Shown: positions 8,287 to 17,499, counted from the first letter of the stretch. The stretch: DNA of 64,000 nt from Fodinisporobacter ferrooxydans (GCF_022818495.1 NZ_CP089291.1:2931501-2995500); one strand, 5' to 3'. Numbers and translations: made by a program. The notes: a model not told the origin generated them from the sequence alone.

Positions 8287-9408
8287 TTAGCGAGCAGTTA
8301 CTGGTTCGTTCAAAAACAAAGTTTTGGAATCTCGGTAACAAACAATGAGCTTGCTATTCGATATTTCACCATCATGCCAATTTCGCCAACTCCCGGACAG
8401 CAAAAAGTCTGCCAAAGGCATTTCCACATGCTTGCGGATACATCGTTTCAGCGATCTGGCGCCATATCGCTTGTCATAACCGGTGTGTAAAAGAAAATTG
8501 ACGATCGAGTCATCCAAGTGAATTTCGCATCGATGCTTTCGCAAACGCAGATTTAGTTGTCTCATTTCAAGGGATATAATATCCCGTAGATGTACTTTAT
8601 CAATCCAGTTAAACGTAACAATTTCATCAATACGATTCAGAAATTCCGGAGAAAATGTCTTTTCCAACTCGCTGTCGATAATTTCCCGCGTTTTCTTTGT
8701 ACTTAATGAATTACTCGATCCAAACAAACGATACCATTGGGATTTTAATTTTTGTTTTGCATATTCCTGAATCTCTCGAGCTGCGAGATTGCTTGTCATC
8801 ACAATAATGCAGTTTCGAAAATTGATTGTTTGCTGTCCGGAAGCTACTGTCATCATGCCATTATCAAATACGTTCAGCAGTGTTTGCAAAACAGTAGAGC
8901 TGGCTTTTTCGATTTCATCAAATAAAACGATACCGGGTGAACTGAACATCCCTTCGATTTTCTCTTTGTCAAGAATGGTAATTCCTTCTTTGCTGCCAAC
9001 ATAACCAGGGGGAGAGCCGGTGAGGGACGCAGCATAATGTTCTTGAGAAAGCGTATTCATATCCACTCTGCAAAACGATTCTCGGTTGCCGTTAATCGCT
9101 TCCGCCAGTAATCGAACAATCTCAGTTTTTCCAACACCTGTTGGTCCGAGAAAAAGGCAAACAAATAAAGGGCGTGAAGAATCGGCAATATCTGCTCGTA
9201 TGAAACTCAGCATGGAATGAATGCTATTGAGCGCTTCTTCTTGTCCAACAATCCGGTTTCTGAGCAACTGCATAACCTTTTCTATATCGTAGGTAAATCG
9301 TGTCACGACTTTTGTTGGCGCGACGGAACGTTCAACAGCTGTTGTATTCGATTCAAGCGTCTCTGACTGCCGGGAATAACTTTGCAGCATGTCGTTTGCA
9401 AAAGGCAT
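8287..9408 (-). CDS. amiB: AmiB-like AAA+ ATPase (Clp D2-type)
   Basis: This is a 373-residue AAA+ ATPase. It shows Walker A LGPTGVGKTE, Walker B IVLFDEIEKA, sensor-1 IVMTSNLAAREI, the arginine region FSPEFLNRIDEIV, and sensor-2 YGARSLKRCIRKH, all of the ClpA/B second-domain type. There is no N-terminal zinc domain and no ClpP-docking loop that I can point to. Its place directly after amiE and before amiS matches AmiB of the Pseudomonas amidase operon (similar length), a protein whose role is poorly defined. ATG 9408 is preferred because GGGGGG lies before it; ATG 9426 is in frame. The N-terminal 50 residues are low in similarity to known domains. Confidence 0.85.
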   Translation of the reverse strand: MPFANDMLQSYSRQSETLESNTTAVERSVAPTKVVTRFTYDIEKVMQLLRNRIVGQEEALNSIHSMLSFIRADIADSSRPLFVCLFLGPTGVGKTEIVRLLAEAINGNRESFCRVDMNTLSQEHYAASLTGSPPGYVGSKEGITILDKEKIEGMFSSPGIVLFDEIEKASSTVLQTLLNVFDNGMMTVASGQQTINFRNCIIVMTSNLAAREIQEYAKQKLKSQWYRLFGSSNSLSTKKTREIIDSELEKTFSPEFLNRIDEIVTFNWIDKVHLRDIISLEMRQLNLRLRKHRCEIHLDDSIVNFLLHTGYDKRYGARSLKRCIRKHVEMPLADFLLSGSWRNWHDGEISNSKLIVCYRDSKTLFLNEPVTAR

Positions 9409-9465
9409 AGATTTCCCCCCATCCATAGTGCCGCAATATATGTTTTAGAAAGCCTGCTTATAGTC

Positions 9466-9502
9466 TGGAGTCAGACTCAATGCCTAGAGAAATCTGACTC
9501 CA
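9466..9502 (-). other. Intercistronic hairpin between amiE and amiB
   Basis: A perfect 10-bp stem (tggagtcaga / tctgactcca) lies in the 104-bp gap between amiE and amiB. No T-run follows on the minus strand, so it looks more like an mRNA processing or 3'-end protecting structure, which could favour amiE over amiB-amiS expression, than a full terminator. The function is inferred. Confidence 0.5.
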
Positions 9503-9512
9503 CGTGTTCTTT

Positions 9513-10562
9513 TTATTCCTTGTTTGCTTCCCGTTCAACCCCATTGTATGGAAGTGTGCCGACAGGGCAACACGCAGTGGTCAGTGCAGGCCTTGTAATC
9601 TTTTCAACGTTTTCCCGCGCTTTCTCCGCATCCAAAACCCAAGTGCGGTAAAAATCAAACGGACAGTCTGCGATTCCCTTGTCTCCGTCTCCGGAGTTGA
9701 AAATGCCTGTATAACCGCGATGCAACAATTTGAACAACTGGTTTTGCGACTGCCAGTTTTGGCGCGCATCTCGGATGGCGGATATGGATAATTCCGCAAA
9801 TTGAATTCCATATTCTTCTTCGCCACACTCACCCAATGTGCGTCCGTCAAAACCGACGATTGCCGAATGACCGAAATAGGAATATACACCGTCAAATCCT
9901 GCAGCGTTTGCTACAGCCACGTACACATTATTTGCCCATGCCATCGATTTGGCCATTAACACTTGTTGATCTTTTGCAGGGTACATGTATCCTTGCGGGC
10001 GGATGATAAGTTCTGCCCCTTTCATTGCACAGTCCCGCCAAATCTCTGGATAATTGCCATCGTCACAAATGATTAGGCTGACTTTCATTCCTTTTGGGCC
10101 TTCTGATACGTACGTCTTGTCTCCCGGATACCAACCTTCGATAGGGGCCCATGGAAGAATCTTGCGATATTTTTGCACGATTTCTCCTTTATTGTTGATG
10201 AGCACCAAGGTATTATAAGGAGATTTTTTAGGATGGTCTTCATGCTGCTCCCCTGTTAAGGAAAAAACTCCCCAAGTATTTGCTTGACGACATGCCTGGC
10301 TGAAAATTTCCGTCTCCGGGCCCGGTATGGTACAAGCGGTGTCAAACATTTCATTTGCATCGTACATGATTCCCATGGTGCTGTATTCCGGGAAAACTAC
10401 CAGATCCATACCGGGCAATCCTTGCTTCATTCCTACAATCATGTCTGCAATTTTTCTGGCATTGTCTAGGACCTGTTCCCGGGTATGCAGCCGCGGCATT
10501 TTGTAGTTGACGACAGCAACTCCCACCGTATCTGTACTGCTTGAAATATCTCCATGCCTCAT
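9513..10562 (-). CDS. amiE: Aliphatic amidase (nitrilase superfamily)
   Basis: This cytoplasmic enzyme hydrolyses short aliphatic amides such as acetamide and propionamide to the carboxylic acid and ammonia. The 349-residue protein has the nitrilase-superfamily triad: Glu in VVFPEYST, Lys in KYRKILPW and Cys in [13 protein letters not shown]. The start [21 protein letters not shown] is the characteristic AmiE opening, so ATG 10562 is preferred (10565 is adjacent) with AGAGGTG upstream. The open frame up to 10634 runs through the promoter and should not be used. It is first in the amiE-amiB-amiS operon and is preceded by a sigma-54 promoter. Confidence 0.95.
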   Translation of the reverse strand: MRHGDISSSTDTVGVAVVNYKMPRLHTREQVLDNARKIADMIVGMKQGLPGMDLVVFPEYSTMGIMYDANEMFDTACTIPGPETEIFSQACRQANTWGVFSLTGEQHEDHPKKSPYNTLVLINNKGEIVQKYRKILPWAPIEGWYPGDKTYVSEGPKGMKVSLIICDDGNYPEIWRDCAMKGAELIIRPQGYMYPAKDQQVLMAKSMAWANNVYVAVANAAGFDGVYSYFGHSAIVGFDGRTLGECGEEEYGIQFAELSISAIRDARQNWQSQNQLFKLLHRGYTGIFNSGDGDKGIADCPFDFYRTWVLDAEKARENVEKITRPALTTACCPVGTLPYNGVEREANKE

Positions 10563-10617
10563 CATCAAACACCTCTTTTTAATAGAATTGGTAAATTTGA
10601 AACACACCGATTTATAT

Positions 10618-10634
10618 TGCATGTTTTGTGCCAA
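10618..10634 (-). promoter_or_regulatory. Sigma-54 (-24/-12) promoter of amiE
   Basis: On the minus strand the sequence TTGGCACAAAACATGCA matches the RpoN consensus TGGCAC-N5-TTGC. The GG and GC dinucleotides are exactly 12 bp apart. It would start transcription about 45 nt upstream of the amiE ATG. The neighbouring divergent gene encodes a sigma-54 activator, which strengthens the call. Confidence 0.85.
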
Positions 10635-10806
10635 GCATGTGAAAAGGATAAAAAATTCAACTATATGTAGTAAAATCCAAAAAAGCGATTCGTGGTGAAA
10701 AAGAGTTGTACTTTTTTCTTACCATATGTGTAACAGTTGTGTTCAAAAATGACATGCAGTTGTTGTAGTACTGTTTTCAAATCGAAGTCGATCTATAATT
10801 GTACGA

Positions 10807-10839
10807 TTGAAACATGTTAGAAACGGTGTTGAAACATGT
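10807..10839 (+). promoter_or_regulatory. Direct repeats, candidate upstream activator sites
   Basis: The 11-mer ttgaaacatgt occurs twice, at 10807-10817 and 10829-10839, a spacing of 22 bp (two helical turns). The pair lies between the divergent regulator gene and the -24/-12 promoter of amiE, about 175-220 bp upstream of it, the usual place for enhancer sites of a sigma-54 activator. Binding is inferred. Confidence 0.5.
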
Positions 10840-10894
10840 GTAAACAATTATCAGAATCGTGTATCATTATTTATACAAGGATAGGGGGGAGGTC

Positions 10895-12142
10895 ATGCAG
10901 TTGAACAACGAAATCAGGATAGGTCTGCTCTTTTCACTTACAGGTACAACAAGCGTGACGGAACGCGGGGCATATCAAGCGGCACTGCTTGCGATCCGGC
11001 AAGTAAACGATCGTGGCGGCATTCATGGAACAAGACTTGTCCCGGTTACGGAAGATATCGCATCAGATCCAAGGCTGTCTGCAGAAAAGGCGGAAAAGCT
11101 CATTCGTCAGGAGCAAGTATCAACGATTATCGGTCTGTATACATCTGCTTGCCGAAAAGTAACGATTCCCATTCTGGAAAAGTATAATAAACTTTTATTT
11201 TATCCTGCATTGTATGAGGGAGAGGAACTAAGTCCGAATGTTTTTTATTGCGGTCCAGTACCAAATCAACAGTTGGAATATTTTATACCCTGGATTTTGC
11301 AAAATGTTGGGCCCTCGGTATACTTGATTGGTTCTGATTATGTATATCCAAAAGAAACACATAAACATATCCGGCGTCTTGTGAAAGTGCATGGTGGTAC
11401 AATCTCTGGCGAACACTATGCAGCGCTAGGAGCACAAAAATTTCATCAAGTAATCAAAACGATCGAAAATCTTGCGCCGCACGCAGTGTTTTCAACGCTT
11501 GTCGGTGAGAGTGCGCTTATATTTTACCAACAATTTCGAGATGCAAATCTGAATATTCCGATTGCCAGTTCCATTACCGGCGAAACGGAAATTCAAGCAA
11601 TGGGAGCAAAATATGCGGAAGGTCATTATACTTCTTTTCCTTACTTTTCAAGTGTTGTAACGGAAAAAAATCAACAATTTCGAAAATTATATTCTGAAAA
11701 TTACGGGACAGCAGCTGTAAGCTTTGTCATGGAAAGTGCGTATTTTAGTGTGTGGTTATTGGCAGAAGCGATACGAAAAACGAATTCCATCGAAACGGAC
11801 AGGATTCGAATGGCTCTACAGGGCATGACATTCGATGCGCCGCAAGGGGGGATTCGCGTAGATGAAGACAATCAACACATATGGTTGCAATCCAGAATTG
11901 GTCGCGCAAATGCAAAAGGGGAATTTGATATTGTCTGGGAATCGGACGGGCCTATACCTCCATTACCATTCTATAGTATTGAAAGCAAAGACAGACAAGA
12001 AGAACATACGCATGATGTGGCATCGATTGAATTATTGCGTAGCACACAAGAGCAATACGGGCTGCTTATCAAAATCATTCAAGACATATCGCAATTTTTT
12101 TCATACCGATTTGCTATTTTCAATCCGGAAGGTATCACATAG
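10895..12142 (+). CDS. AmiC-like amide-binding domain, N-terminal part of a sigma-54 regulator (ends at in-frame TAG)
   Basis: The 415 residues form a type-I periplasmic-binding fold of the AmiC/UrtA class (IGLLFSLTGTTSVTERGAYQAALLAIRQVNDRGGIHG; GLYTSACRKVTIPILEKYNKLLFYPALYEGE; YLIGSDYVYPKETHK). There is no signal peptide, so like Pseudomonas AmiC it should act in the cytoplasm as an amide sensor. The last 40 residues start another domain (EQYGLLIKIIQDISQFFSYRFAIFNPEGIT) that is cut by TAG at 12140-12142. The same reading frame stays open after that stop into a GAF and AAA+ region up to 13819. ATG 10895 is chosen because GGGGGGAGG lies 3 nt upstream. The gene is divergent from amiE. Either this is a broken gene or the stop is read through. 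Confidence 0.88.
   Translation: MQLNNEIRIGLLFSLTGTTSVTERGAYQAALLAIRQVNDRGGIHGTRLVPVTEDIASDPRLSAEKAEKLIRQEQVSTIIGLYTSACRKVTIPILEKYNKLLFYPALYEGEELSPNVFYCGPVPNQQLEYFIPWILQNVGPSVYLIGSDYVYPKETHKHIRRLVKVHGGTISGEHYAALGAQKFHQVIKTIENLAPHAVFSTLVGESALIFYQQFRDANLNIPIASSITGETEIQAMGAKYAEGHYTSFPYFSSVVTEKNQQFRKLYSENYGTAAVSFVMESAYFSVWLLAEAIRKTNSIETDRIRMALQGMTFDAPQGGIRVDEDNQHIWLQSRIGRANAKGEFDIVWESDGPIPPLPFYSIESKDRQEEHTHDVASIELLRSTQEQYGLLIKIIQDISQFFSYRFAIFNPEGIT
12140..12142 (+). other. Single in-frame TAG splitting the amide regulator
   Basis: The codon TAG interrupts an otherwise continuous frame from 10895 to 13819 (FNPEGIT[13 protein letters not shown]). Both sides encode parts of one GAF-like domain. A C-to-T change from CAG (Gln) would explain it; assembly error, suppression or readthrough are alternatives. 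Confidence 0.85.
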
Positions 12143-12250
12143 GCCGTATTTAGTCATGAGGCTGATGAAATTCGAAATCTCGATTTCCCACCCTTTCTTC
12201 AGAGTGGAGTTCGGATTTCCCATAGGATATCGGGGCGATCGGGATTTTCC

Positions 12251-13819
12251 TTGGCATTGGTCGGGCAATGCGAGGCGATTGTCAAAGGGGATGATCATGA
12301 AAGAGAAGAACTAAAAAAATGGATGACCATAGGAATTCCGATTCAGAGCAAAAAAGGAGAATTTCTTGGTGTGTTAGGTATTTTGATACAAGATTGGATT
12401 GCGTCGGCAGATAATACGAGCCTGATCGCCTCTTTTCGGCAACTTACAAAATGTGCCGTGGAAATTTGGGAAAATACAAAAAATAGATTGGAAACAGAAG
12501 GGTTGTTAGAAGGGGCTATTCATTTATTTTCGGAAGGGTATTTGGCGATACAAGATGGTTGTGTTATCACTTGCAACAAGCGAGCCGAATCCCTTCTTTT
12601 AGAAGATCCCGCCTTGCTAAATCGAGTTATCGATAACTTGAAAAATCTAAGCGGTTCGGAAATCTTATTTCGTACAAGTACCGTACAAAACAGTTTTGAA
12701 ATTAAGGGACGAGTAGAAAATCATATCTATCATTTACTTTTGAATCGTATCCGTACGACAGAAGACAAAACTCGCAAACAAAAAGCTTCTATTAAAAATA
12801 TCGTGGGAACAAGTTCGATTTTTCTGAAAAATATTAAACTTGCAGAGCTTGCATCGCAAATGGATGCCAATGTGTTAATATTAGGGGAGAGCGGAACGGG
12901 TAAAGAGCTTTTTGCCCGTGCGATTCATCGTGGAAGCTCCAGAAGAGATAAGCCCTTTATCGCCATTAACTGTGCGGCTATGCCAAGGGAGCTGTTAAAT
13001 TCGGAACTTTTCGGTTATGTGGAAGGTGCATTTACAGGTGCCCGACGTGGCGGTAGTCCGGGAAAATTCGAGTTGGCAAATGGAGGAACATTGTTTTTGG
13101 ATGAAATAGGCGATATGCCGATTGAACAACAAGCGGCTTTGCTGCGAGTCCTGCAGGAAAAGGAAGTCGTCCGCATTGGCGGGAGTGCCATGATACCGAT
13201 TGACGTCCGCATTATCTCTGCGACGAACAAACGGCTTACTCAAGAAATCGCTTACAACGGTTCGTTTCGCAGCGATTTATATTATCGATTAAATGTATTC
13301 ACAATTGAACTCACGCCATTGAGAAATCGAAGGGAAGACATACCAGAGTTGGTCGCTTATTTTCTTCAAGAATTGAGTCATACAACCGGCTTGCCCGAAA
13401 AATCAATAGATGGCCATGCAATCGAGGCTTTCATGAGATATTCATGGCCTGGAAATGTTCGAGAGCTTCGTAATGTAGTGGAGCGATCCTTTTATTTGTC
13501 AGGTTATGCGGAAATCATATCGTTAAAACACATACCCGAGTATGTAGCATTCAGAGATGAGATAGACCATCATGTTGAGAGTGCAAGATCAAGCGACAGT
13601 ATTTCTAAACCACAAGAGATCGATAGAATATCTGCAACCCCAAATGATTTAGGCACACAGGATATCAAGTCGATTCGTCTGATGAAAGTCGAAACAGAAA
13701 AACATGAAATTGCAAGAATTCTTCACCAAAACAATGGAAACATTAGCCGTTGTGCCAAAGAGCTGGGCATGTCCCGAACGACCTTGTATCGAAAATTAAA
13801 AGATTATAACTTTATGTAG
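12251..13819 (+). CDS. Sigma-54 activator (GAF-AAA+-HTH), C-terminal part of the AmiC-like regulator
   Basis: This region is in the same frame as the AmiC-like part, with no stop other than the TAG at 12140; the frame reopens at 12143. Residues before the ATPase resemble an AcoR-type GAF domain ([21 protein letters not shown] ... [17 protein letters not shown], split here). The AAA+ domain has Walker [15 protein letters not shown], Walker [12 protein letters not shown] and the Fis-type [23 protein letters not shown]. No good ribosome binding site or start codon lies between 12143 and 12320; TTG 12251 is the first in-frame start of any kind, and the first in-frame ATG is 12320. Independent translation therefore looks poor, and a single fused protein of about 974 residues is the likely ancestral product. 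Confidence 0.85.
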   Translation: MALVGQCEAIVKGDDHEREELKKWMTIGIPIQSKKGEFLGVLGILIQDWIASADNTSLIASFRQLTKCAVEIWENTKNRLETEGLLEGAIHLFSEGYLAIQDGCVITCNKRAESLLLEDPALLNRVIDNLKNLSGSEILFRTSTVQNSFEIKGRVENHIYHLLLNRIRTTEDKTRKQKASIKNIVGTSSIFLKNIKLAELASQMDANVLILGESGTGKELFARAIHRGSSRRDKPFIAINCAAMPRELLNSELFGYVEGAFTGARRGGSPGKFELANGGTLFLDEIGDMPIEQQAALLRVLQEKEVVRIGGSAMIPIDVRIISATNKRLTQEIAYNGSFRSDLYYRLNVFTIELTPLRNRREDIPELVAYFLQELSHTTGLPEKSIDGHAIEAFMRYSWPGNVRELRNVVERSFYLSGYAEIISLKHIPEYVAFRDEIDHHVESARSSDSISKPQEIDRISATPNDLGTQDIKSIRLMKVETEKHEIARILHQNNGNISRCAKELGMSRTTLYRKLKDYNFM

Positions 13820-13964
13820 GTTCTATGCAGCCTTGCTTATTCGCGAAACAAAAATAAAAACCCATTGTTTTTTATCGGTTATCGTCCAGTCGCTTCCGTA
13901 CATGGGAGAGATAATTGCTCGAAATTGATCGTAATATCGGTGTTTGTATATTTTTTAAAATTAT

Positions 13965-13993
13965 TTGAATTTTTTAATTTAAATTTTTATAAT
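13965..13993 (+). promoter_or_regulatory. Sigma-A promoter of the exopolysaccharide cluster
   Basis: TTGAAT (13965-13970) and TATAAT (13988-13993) are separated by 17 bp in a strongly AT-rich stretch. This is about 60 bp upstream of the epimerase gene, the first gene of the Pel-like cluster. Confidence 0.65.
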
Positions 13994-14053
13994 AATTATA
14001 TTTACAGACTCAAGTTCCAAGTGATCCGTTCATGTAAAAGGGGCAGTCATGAA

Positions 14054-14983
14054 ATGAAAGTATTGGTTACAGGTGGCGCAGGTTTTATCGGATCCAATAT
14101 AGTAGATAAGCTGGTTGAAGAAAACTATGAAGTTGTCATTATTGACAATCTAGTTGCCGGCGATAAAAACAATATCAACAAATTTGCTGCGTTTTATCGG
14201 GCAAATATAACGGATATAAAGCGATTGCGGCAAATTTTTGAGATTGAGGAGCCGGATTATGTCATTCATCAGGCTGCACAAGTCGATGTTCAGTATTCTT
14301 TACAATCTCCTATTTCAGACGCGAATGTGAACATTTTAGGTACGATTCATTTGTTGCATTGTTGTATTGATTATCATGTAAAAAAATTAATATACGCTTC
14401 CTCTGCAGCTGTCTATGGGGATCCTATTTATTTGGGAATTGATGAAAAGCATCCCACTGGGCCTATGTCCTTTTACGGGATTTCGAAATTAACTCCCGAA
14501 CATTACATACAGACATTTTCCAAACTTTATGGATTGCAATATACGATCCTTCGTTATGCAAATGTCTATGGGATTCGTCAAAATTCAAGAGGAGAGGGTG
14601 GAGTCATTTCCATCTTTATTGACCGATTATTGCAGAATGTTTCACCGGTCATTTTTGGCGATGGGGAACAAACGAGAGATTTCATCTATGTAAAGGATGT
14701 TGCAAAAGCAAATCATTTCGCTTTAACAAAAGCCAACAATGAAATCGTCAACATTGGCTGCAATCAACAGACGACAGTAAATGAAGTATTATCACAATTG
14801 AACGGTATGTTGGGAAAAGATATCAAGCCCATGTACAAGCCGACAAGACAGGGAGATATCCTTCATAGTTATTTGGATAATACAAAGGCGCGGGAATTGC
14901 TTGATTGGACACCTAAGTATTCACTGGAAGAAGGTTTAGAGGAAACAATTGCGTTTAAAAAATCAACGCTAGTACACATGTAA
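14054..14983 (+). CDS. NAD-dependent UDP-sugar 4-epimerase (GalE/PelX-like)
   Basis: This is an extended short-chain dehydrogenase of 309 residues. It has the Rossmann motif VTGGAGFIGSNI, the catalytic Ser region YASSAAVYG and the catalytic YGISK (YxxxK). It converts UDP-glucose/galactose or the N-acetyl forms. Pel polysaccharide needs UDP-GalNAc, and a UDP-GlcNAc 4-epimerase (PelX) occurs in some pel clusters, so a precursor-supply role is a reasonable inference here. ATG 14054 is preferred with AAAGGGG upstream; the open frame extends far upstream without support. It is followed by a 311-bp gap that holds a MITE-like repeat. Confidence 0.88.
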   Translation: MKVLVTGGAGFIGSNIVDKLVEENYEVVIIDNLVAGDKNNINKFAAFYRANITDIKRLRQIFEIEEPDYVIHQAAQVDVQYSLQSPISDANVNILGTIHLLHCCIDYHVKKLIYASSAAVYGDPIYLGIDEKHPTGPMSFYGISKLTPEHYIQTFSKLYGLQYTILRYANVYGIRQNSRGEGGVISIFIDRLLQNVSPVIFGDGEQTRDFIYVKDVAKANHFALTKANNEIVNIGCNQQTTVNEVLSQLNGMLGKDIKPMYKPTRQGDILHSYLDNTKARELLDWTPKYSLEEGLEETIAFKKSTLVHM

Positions 14984-15198
14984 GTGCAGTTGAAAACGTT
15001 CCGGCTCAACATGTGCATGCCAGTTTGAAAAGAAAGCAGGAATCGCTCAAACTGCAAGGGTTTTCTTCTTTTCTTTACATGCGTTCAGTGCTAAAATATT
15101 CGAGAAAAGACCTTTACAAGCGAAAAATTTTCTCTTAAAAATAAATATTTTTTATAGAATCATACACATATTGCAAAACTATACACCCAATTCACCTT

Positions 15199-15278
15199 CT
15201 CTTCAAGTGCGTGTTCAAAAAGTGGTCAAGCAATCCGCCGTGGAGTTTTGACTACTTTTTGAACATCCTCTTCAAGTG
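15199..15278. mobile_element. MITE-like repeat, short copy with target duplication
   Basis: A 58-bp element (15210-15267) has terminal inverted repeats (gtgttcaaaaagt / actttttgaacat). It is flanked by perfect 11-bp direct repeats ctcttcaagtg at 15199-15209 and 15268-15278. In reverse complement it matches both ends of the longer copy at 36573-36727, which carries about 90 bp more inside, so this copy is an internal deletion form. Confidence 0.75.
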
Positions 15279-15294
15279 ATAAGGAGCACAGGGT

Positions 15295-15714
15295 ATGAAC
15301 AAATTACGGTTCATTACAGGATTTGTTGTAGTTGTATCGTTTTTCTTTCTTATTTACGGAATATATACTATCATTTACTACCATATGAATGAACAGTCGC
15401 TTCCAGTTGCAGCAACAGCTTCCATTATTATGATCTCAGGCATTTCCCTTATTTTGTTTGATATCAGCAGAGAACAAGAATACAATCTGCATCCCATAAA
15501 TCGAGAGATTGGACAGCGTGTTCTGATACTGCGAAAAACAAGAGGACTTTCATTGCAGGAACTTTCCAATCGATCTTCGATTTCCCGGCAGACGATTTAT
15601 CGATTGGAACGGGGGAAGCATAGCATAACCGACTATGAACTCGTCAATCTCGCATATGCACTCGAAATTTCCACACTATATCTTTTAGAAGGAAAAGAAG
15701 AACGGGATGTATAG
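15295..15714 (+). CDS. Membrane-anchored XRE-family helix-turn-helix protein
   Basis: The 139-residue protein has two predicted transmembrane helices (about residues 5-28, FITGFVVVVSFFFLIYGIY; and 37-57, VAATASIIMISGISLILF). A Cro/CI-type HTH follows at residues 66-130 (LRKTRGLSLQELSNRSSISRQTIYRLERGKHSI). A membrane-bound HTH could sense envelope state and act on the polysaccharide genes that follow 27 nt downstream. The start ATG 15295 is preceded by AAGGAG. It is not a known Pel component, and the targets are unknown. Confidence 0.85.
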   Translation: MNKLRFITGFVVVVSFFFLIYGIYTIIYYHMNEQSLPVAATASIIMISGISLILFDISREQEYNLHPINREIGQRVLILRKTRGLSLQELSNRSSISRQTIYRLERGKHSITDYELVNLAYALEISTLYLLEGKEERDV

Positions 15715-15741
15715 GGATCGTTTTGTGAAAAAGGTGAGTCG

Positions 15742-17499
15742 ATGAACGATAGAATAAAAGTGCTGCTAACTACAGAAGGAACCTATCCGTTCTATCAGGG
15801 TGGAGTTAGTACATGGTGCGATTTGTTGGTAAAAGAGCTCGATGCAGTCGATTATACCATTTATACAGTCTTGGCCAATCCCTTTGTAACCCAAAAATTC
15901 AAATTGCCGAAACAATCTGAACTTTTAAAAATGCCATTGTGGGGAACAGAAGAGCCGAGTGAACATATCCCGGTTCCCTTTTCTGAAATATATCTGGCGA
16001 AAAAGCGTACGACAGACCCAGTCATTCGACAGATGTTTTTGCCGTTATTTAAAGAATTGATACTGGAAATTATCTCGGAAGAAAACCACCCGCAATATTT
16101 TGGACAGATCTTGAGTTCTTTGCATTTGTTTTTTCAGGAATATGAATATAAAGAAGCATTTAAATCGGAATTGACATGGAATACGTTCAAAGAAATCATT
16201 TTAGATGCCGTTGCCAGTCAAAAATATCGCTTAACGCAACCGGATGTTTACGGGTTGATTCAAACACTGAGTTGGGTATATCGCTTTTTGAATATTATTA
16301 ATACGCCGATTCCCAAAACCCATGTCACACATGCATCAGCGGCCGCTTTTTGCGGGATTCCCTGTGTCATTGCCAAGATGCAAAACCAGACTCCGTATTT
16401 GCTGACAGAACATGGTGTGTATTTGCGTGAACAGTATATCTCATTGACAAAAAGCGGATATTCTTCGTATATGAATACGTTTTTGCTTCGCTTTGTTCAA
16501 TCTGTCGTGAATTTGAATTATGCATTTGCGGATCAGGTTTCTCCGGTCTGTGCATACAATTCCCGTTGGGAAAAGCGTTTTGGCGTGCCGATGAAACGTG
16601 TAAAGGTGATTTATAACGGCATCGACCATCAATTATTTTCCGATGTTCAGAGGAAACCCAATTCCGATCGAACCGTTGTTATGGTTGCACGGATTGACCC
16701 GATTAAAGATATTCTGACATTTATTCGCGCTGCAGCACATGTAAGACAACAAATGCCGGATGTCAAGTTTATCATTTTTGGAAGTGTTTCCGTACCCGCA
16801 TATTATACCCAATGCCTGGATTTAAGAGATAAACTGCAACTAAACGAACAACTGATTTTTGCCGGACATACAGATACGGTCGCAGGTGCGTATCAGCGAG
16901 GCGATATAGTTGTCCTGTCAAGTATATCGGAAGCTTTTCCTTATTCTGTAGTAGAAGCCATGATGTCGGCAAGGCCGGTTGTAGCGACAGATGTAGGCGG
17001 GATTCGGGAAGCATTAGGGGATACGGGAATTTTAGTGCGCCCCAGGGATCCGGAAGGTTTGGCAGCAGGAATGACGAAATTGCTGCAAAACGCTGAATTG
17101 CGTTCTCTTATGGGGAACGAAGCGAGAGAGCGGGCACTTAACTTATTTACATTAGATAAAGTACTTGAATTGCATTTGAAAAGCTATATTCAGCTAGCTG
17201 TGAAAGCGGAAGAGAAAGTCGTTTCGTTTCGCAAATCGAATCAAAATGAAATGCAAGCGGGTCTTCAGAAGCTTTATATGGAAAAAGGCTATGCCCTTTC
17301 TGCAAATGGCTTCTATAAAGAAGCGATTGGCGAATTTCAAAATGCGATACAAGTCAATCCGAAATCTTCCAGCGTTCCTATACTTCTATCCGAGTTGGCG
17401 AAAGTTTATAATCGGTTAGGGGATTATAATCGTTCGTTTCAGGAACTGGAGAAGCTTCAAGCTTTTATTGATAATATCGACTCGATCAACATTGCCTGA
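15742..17499 (+). CDS. pelF: PelF-like GT4 glycosyltransferase with C-terminal TPR
   Basis: This is a 585-residue cytoplasmic glycosyltransferase. The N-terminal DUF3492-type opening VLLTTEGTYPFYQGGVSTWCDLLV is the mark of PelF, the UDP-sugar polymerising enzyme of Pel exopolysaccharide synthesis. The GT4 C-terminal lobe has VVMVARIDPIKDILTFIRAA, FAGHTDTVAGAYQRGDIVVLSSISEAFPYSVVEAMMSARPVVATDVGGI (shown in parts; it contains the E-x7-E-like nucleotide site). The last 70 residues (LSANGFYKEAIGEFQNAIQ, VYNRLGDYNRSFQELE) read as a TPR pair, which makes it longer than Pseudomonas PelF (about 507 residues). ATG 15742 follows AAAGGTG. A 15-bp tandem repeat array separates it from the next gene. Confidence 0.85.
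   Translation: MNDRIKVLLTTEGTYPFYQGGVSTWCDLLVKELDAVDYTIYTVLANPFVTQKFKLPKQSELLKMPLWGTEEPSEHIPVPFSEIYLAKKRTTDPVIRQMFLPLFKELILEIISEENHPQYFGQILSSLHLFFQEYEYKEAFKSELTWNTFKEIILDAVASQKYRLTQPDVYGLIQTLSWVYRFLNIINTPIPKTHVTHASAAAFCGIPCVIAKMQNQTPYLLTEHGVYLREQYISLTKSGYSSYMNTFLLRFVQSVVNLNYAFADQVSPVCAYNSRWEKRFGVPMKRVKVIYNGIDHQLFSDVQRKPNSDRTVVMVARIDPIKDILTFIRAAAHVRQQMPDVKFIIFGSVSVPAYYTQCLDLRDKLQLNEQLIFAGHTDTVAGAYQRGDIVVLSSISEAFPYSVVEAMMSARPVVATDVGGIREALGDTGILVRPRDPEGLAAGMTKLLQNAELRSLMGNEARERALNLFTLDKVLELHLKSYIQLAVKAEEKVVSFRKSNQNEMQAGLQKLYMEKGYALSANGFYKEAIGEFQNAIQVNPKSSSVPILLSELAKVYNRLGDYNRSFQELEKLQAFIDNIDSINIA

Noticed and set aside
10563-10634. Upstream extension of amiE
   Set aside because: It would translate the sigma-54 promoter; AmiE proteins begin at MRHGDISS.
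12140-12142. TAG as a pyrrolysine codon
   Set aside because: No pyl genes are visible, and a nonsense change or sequence error is simpler.
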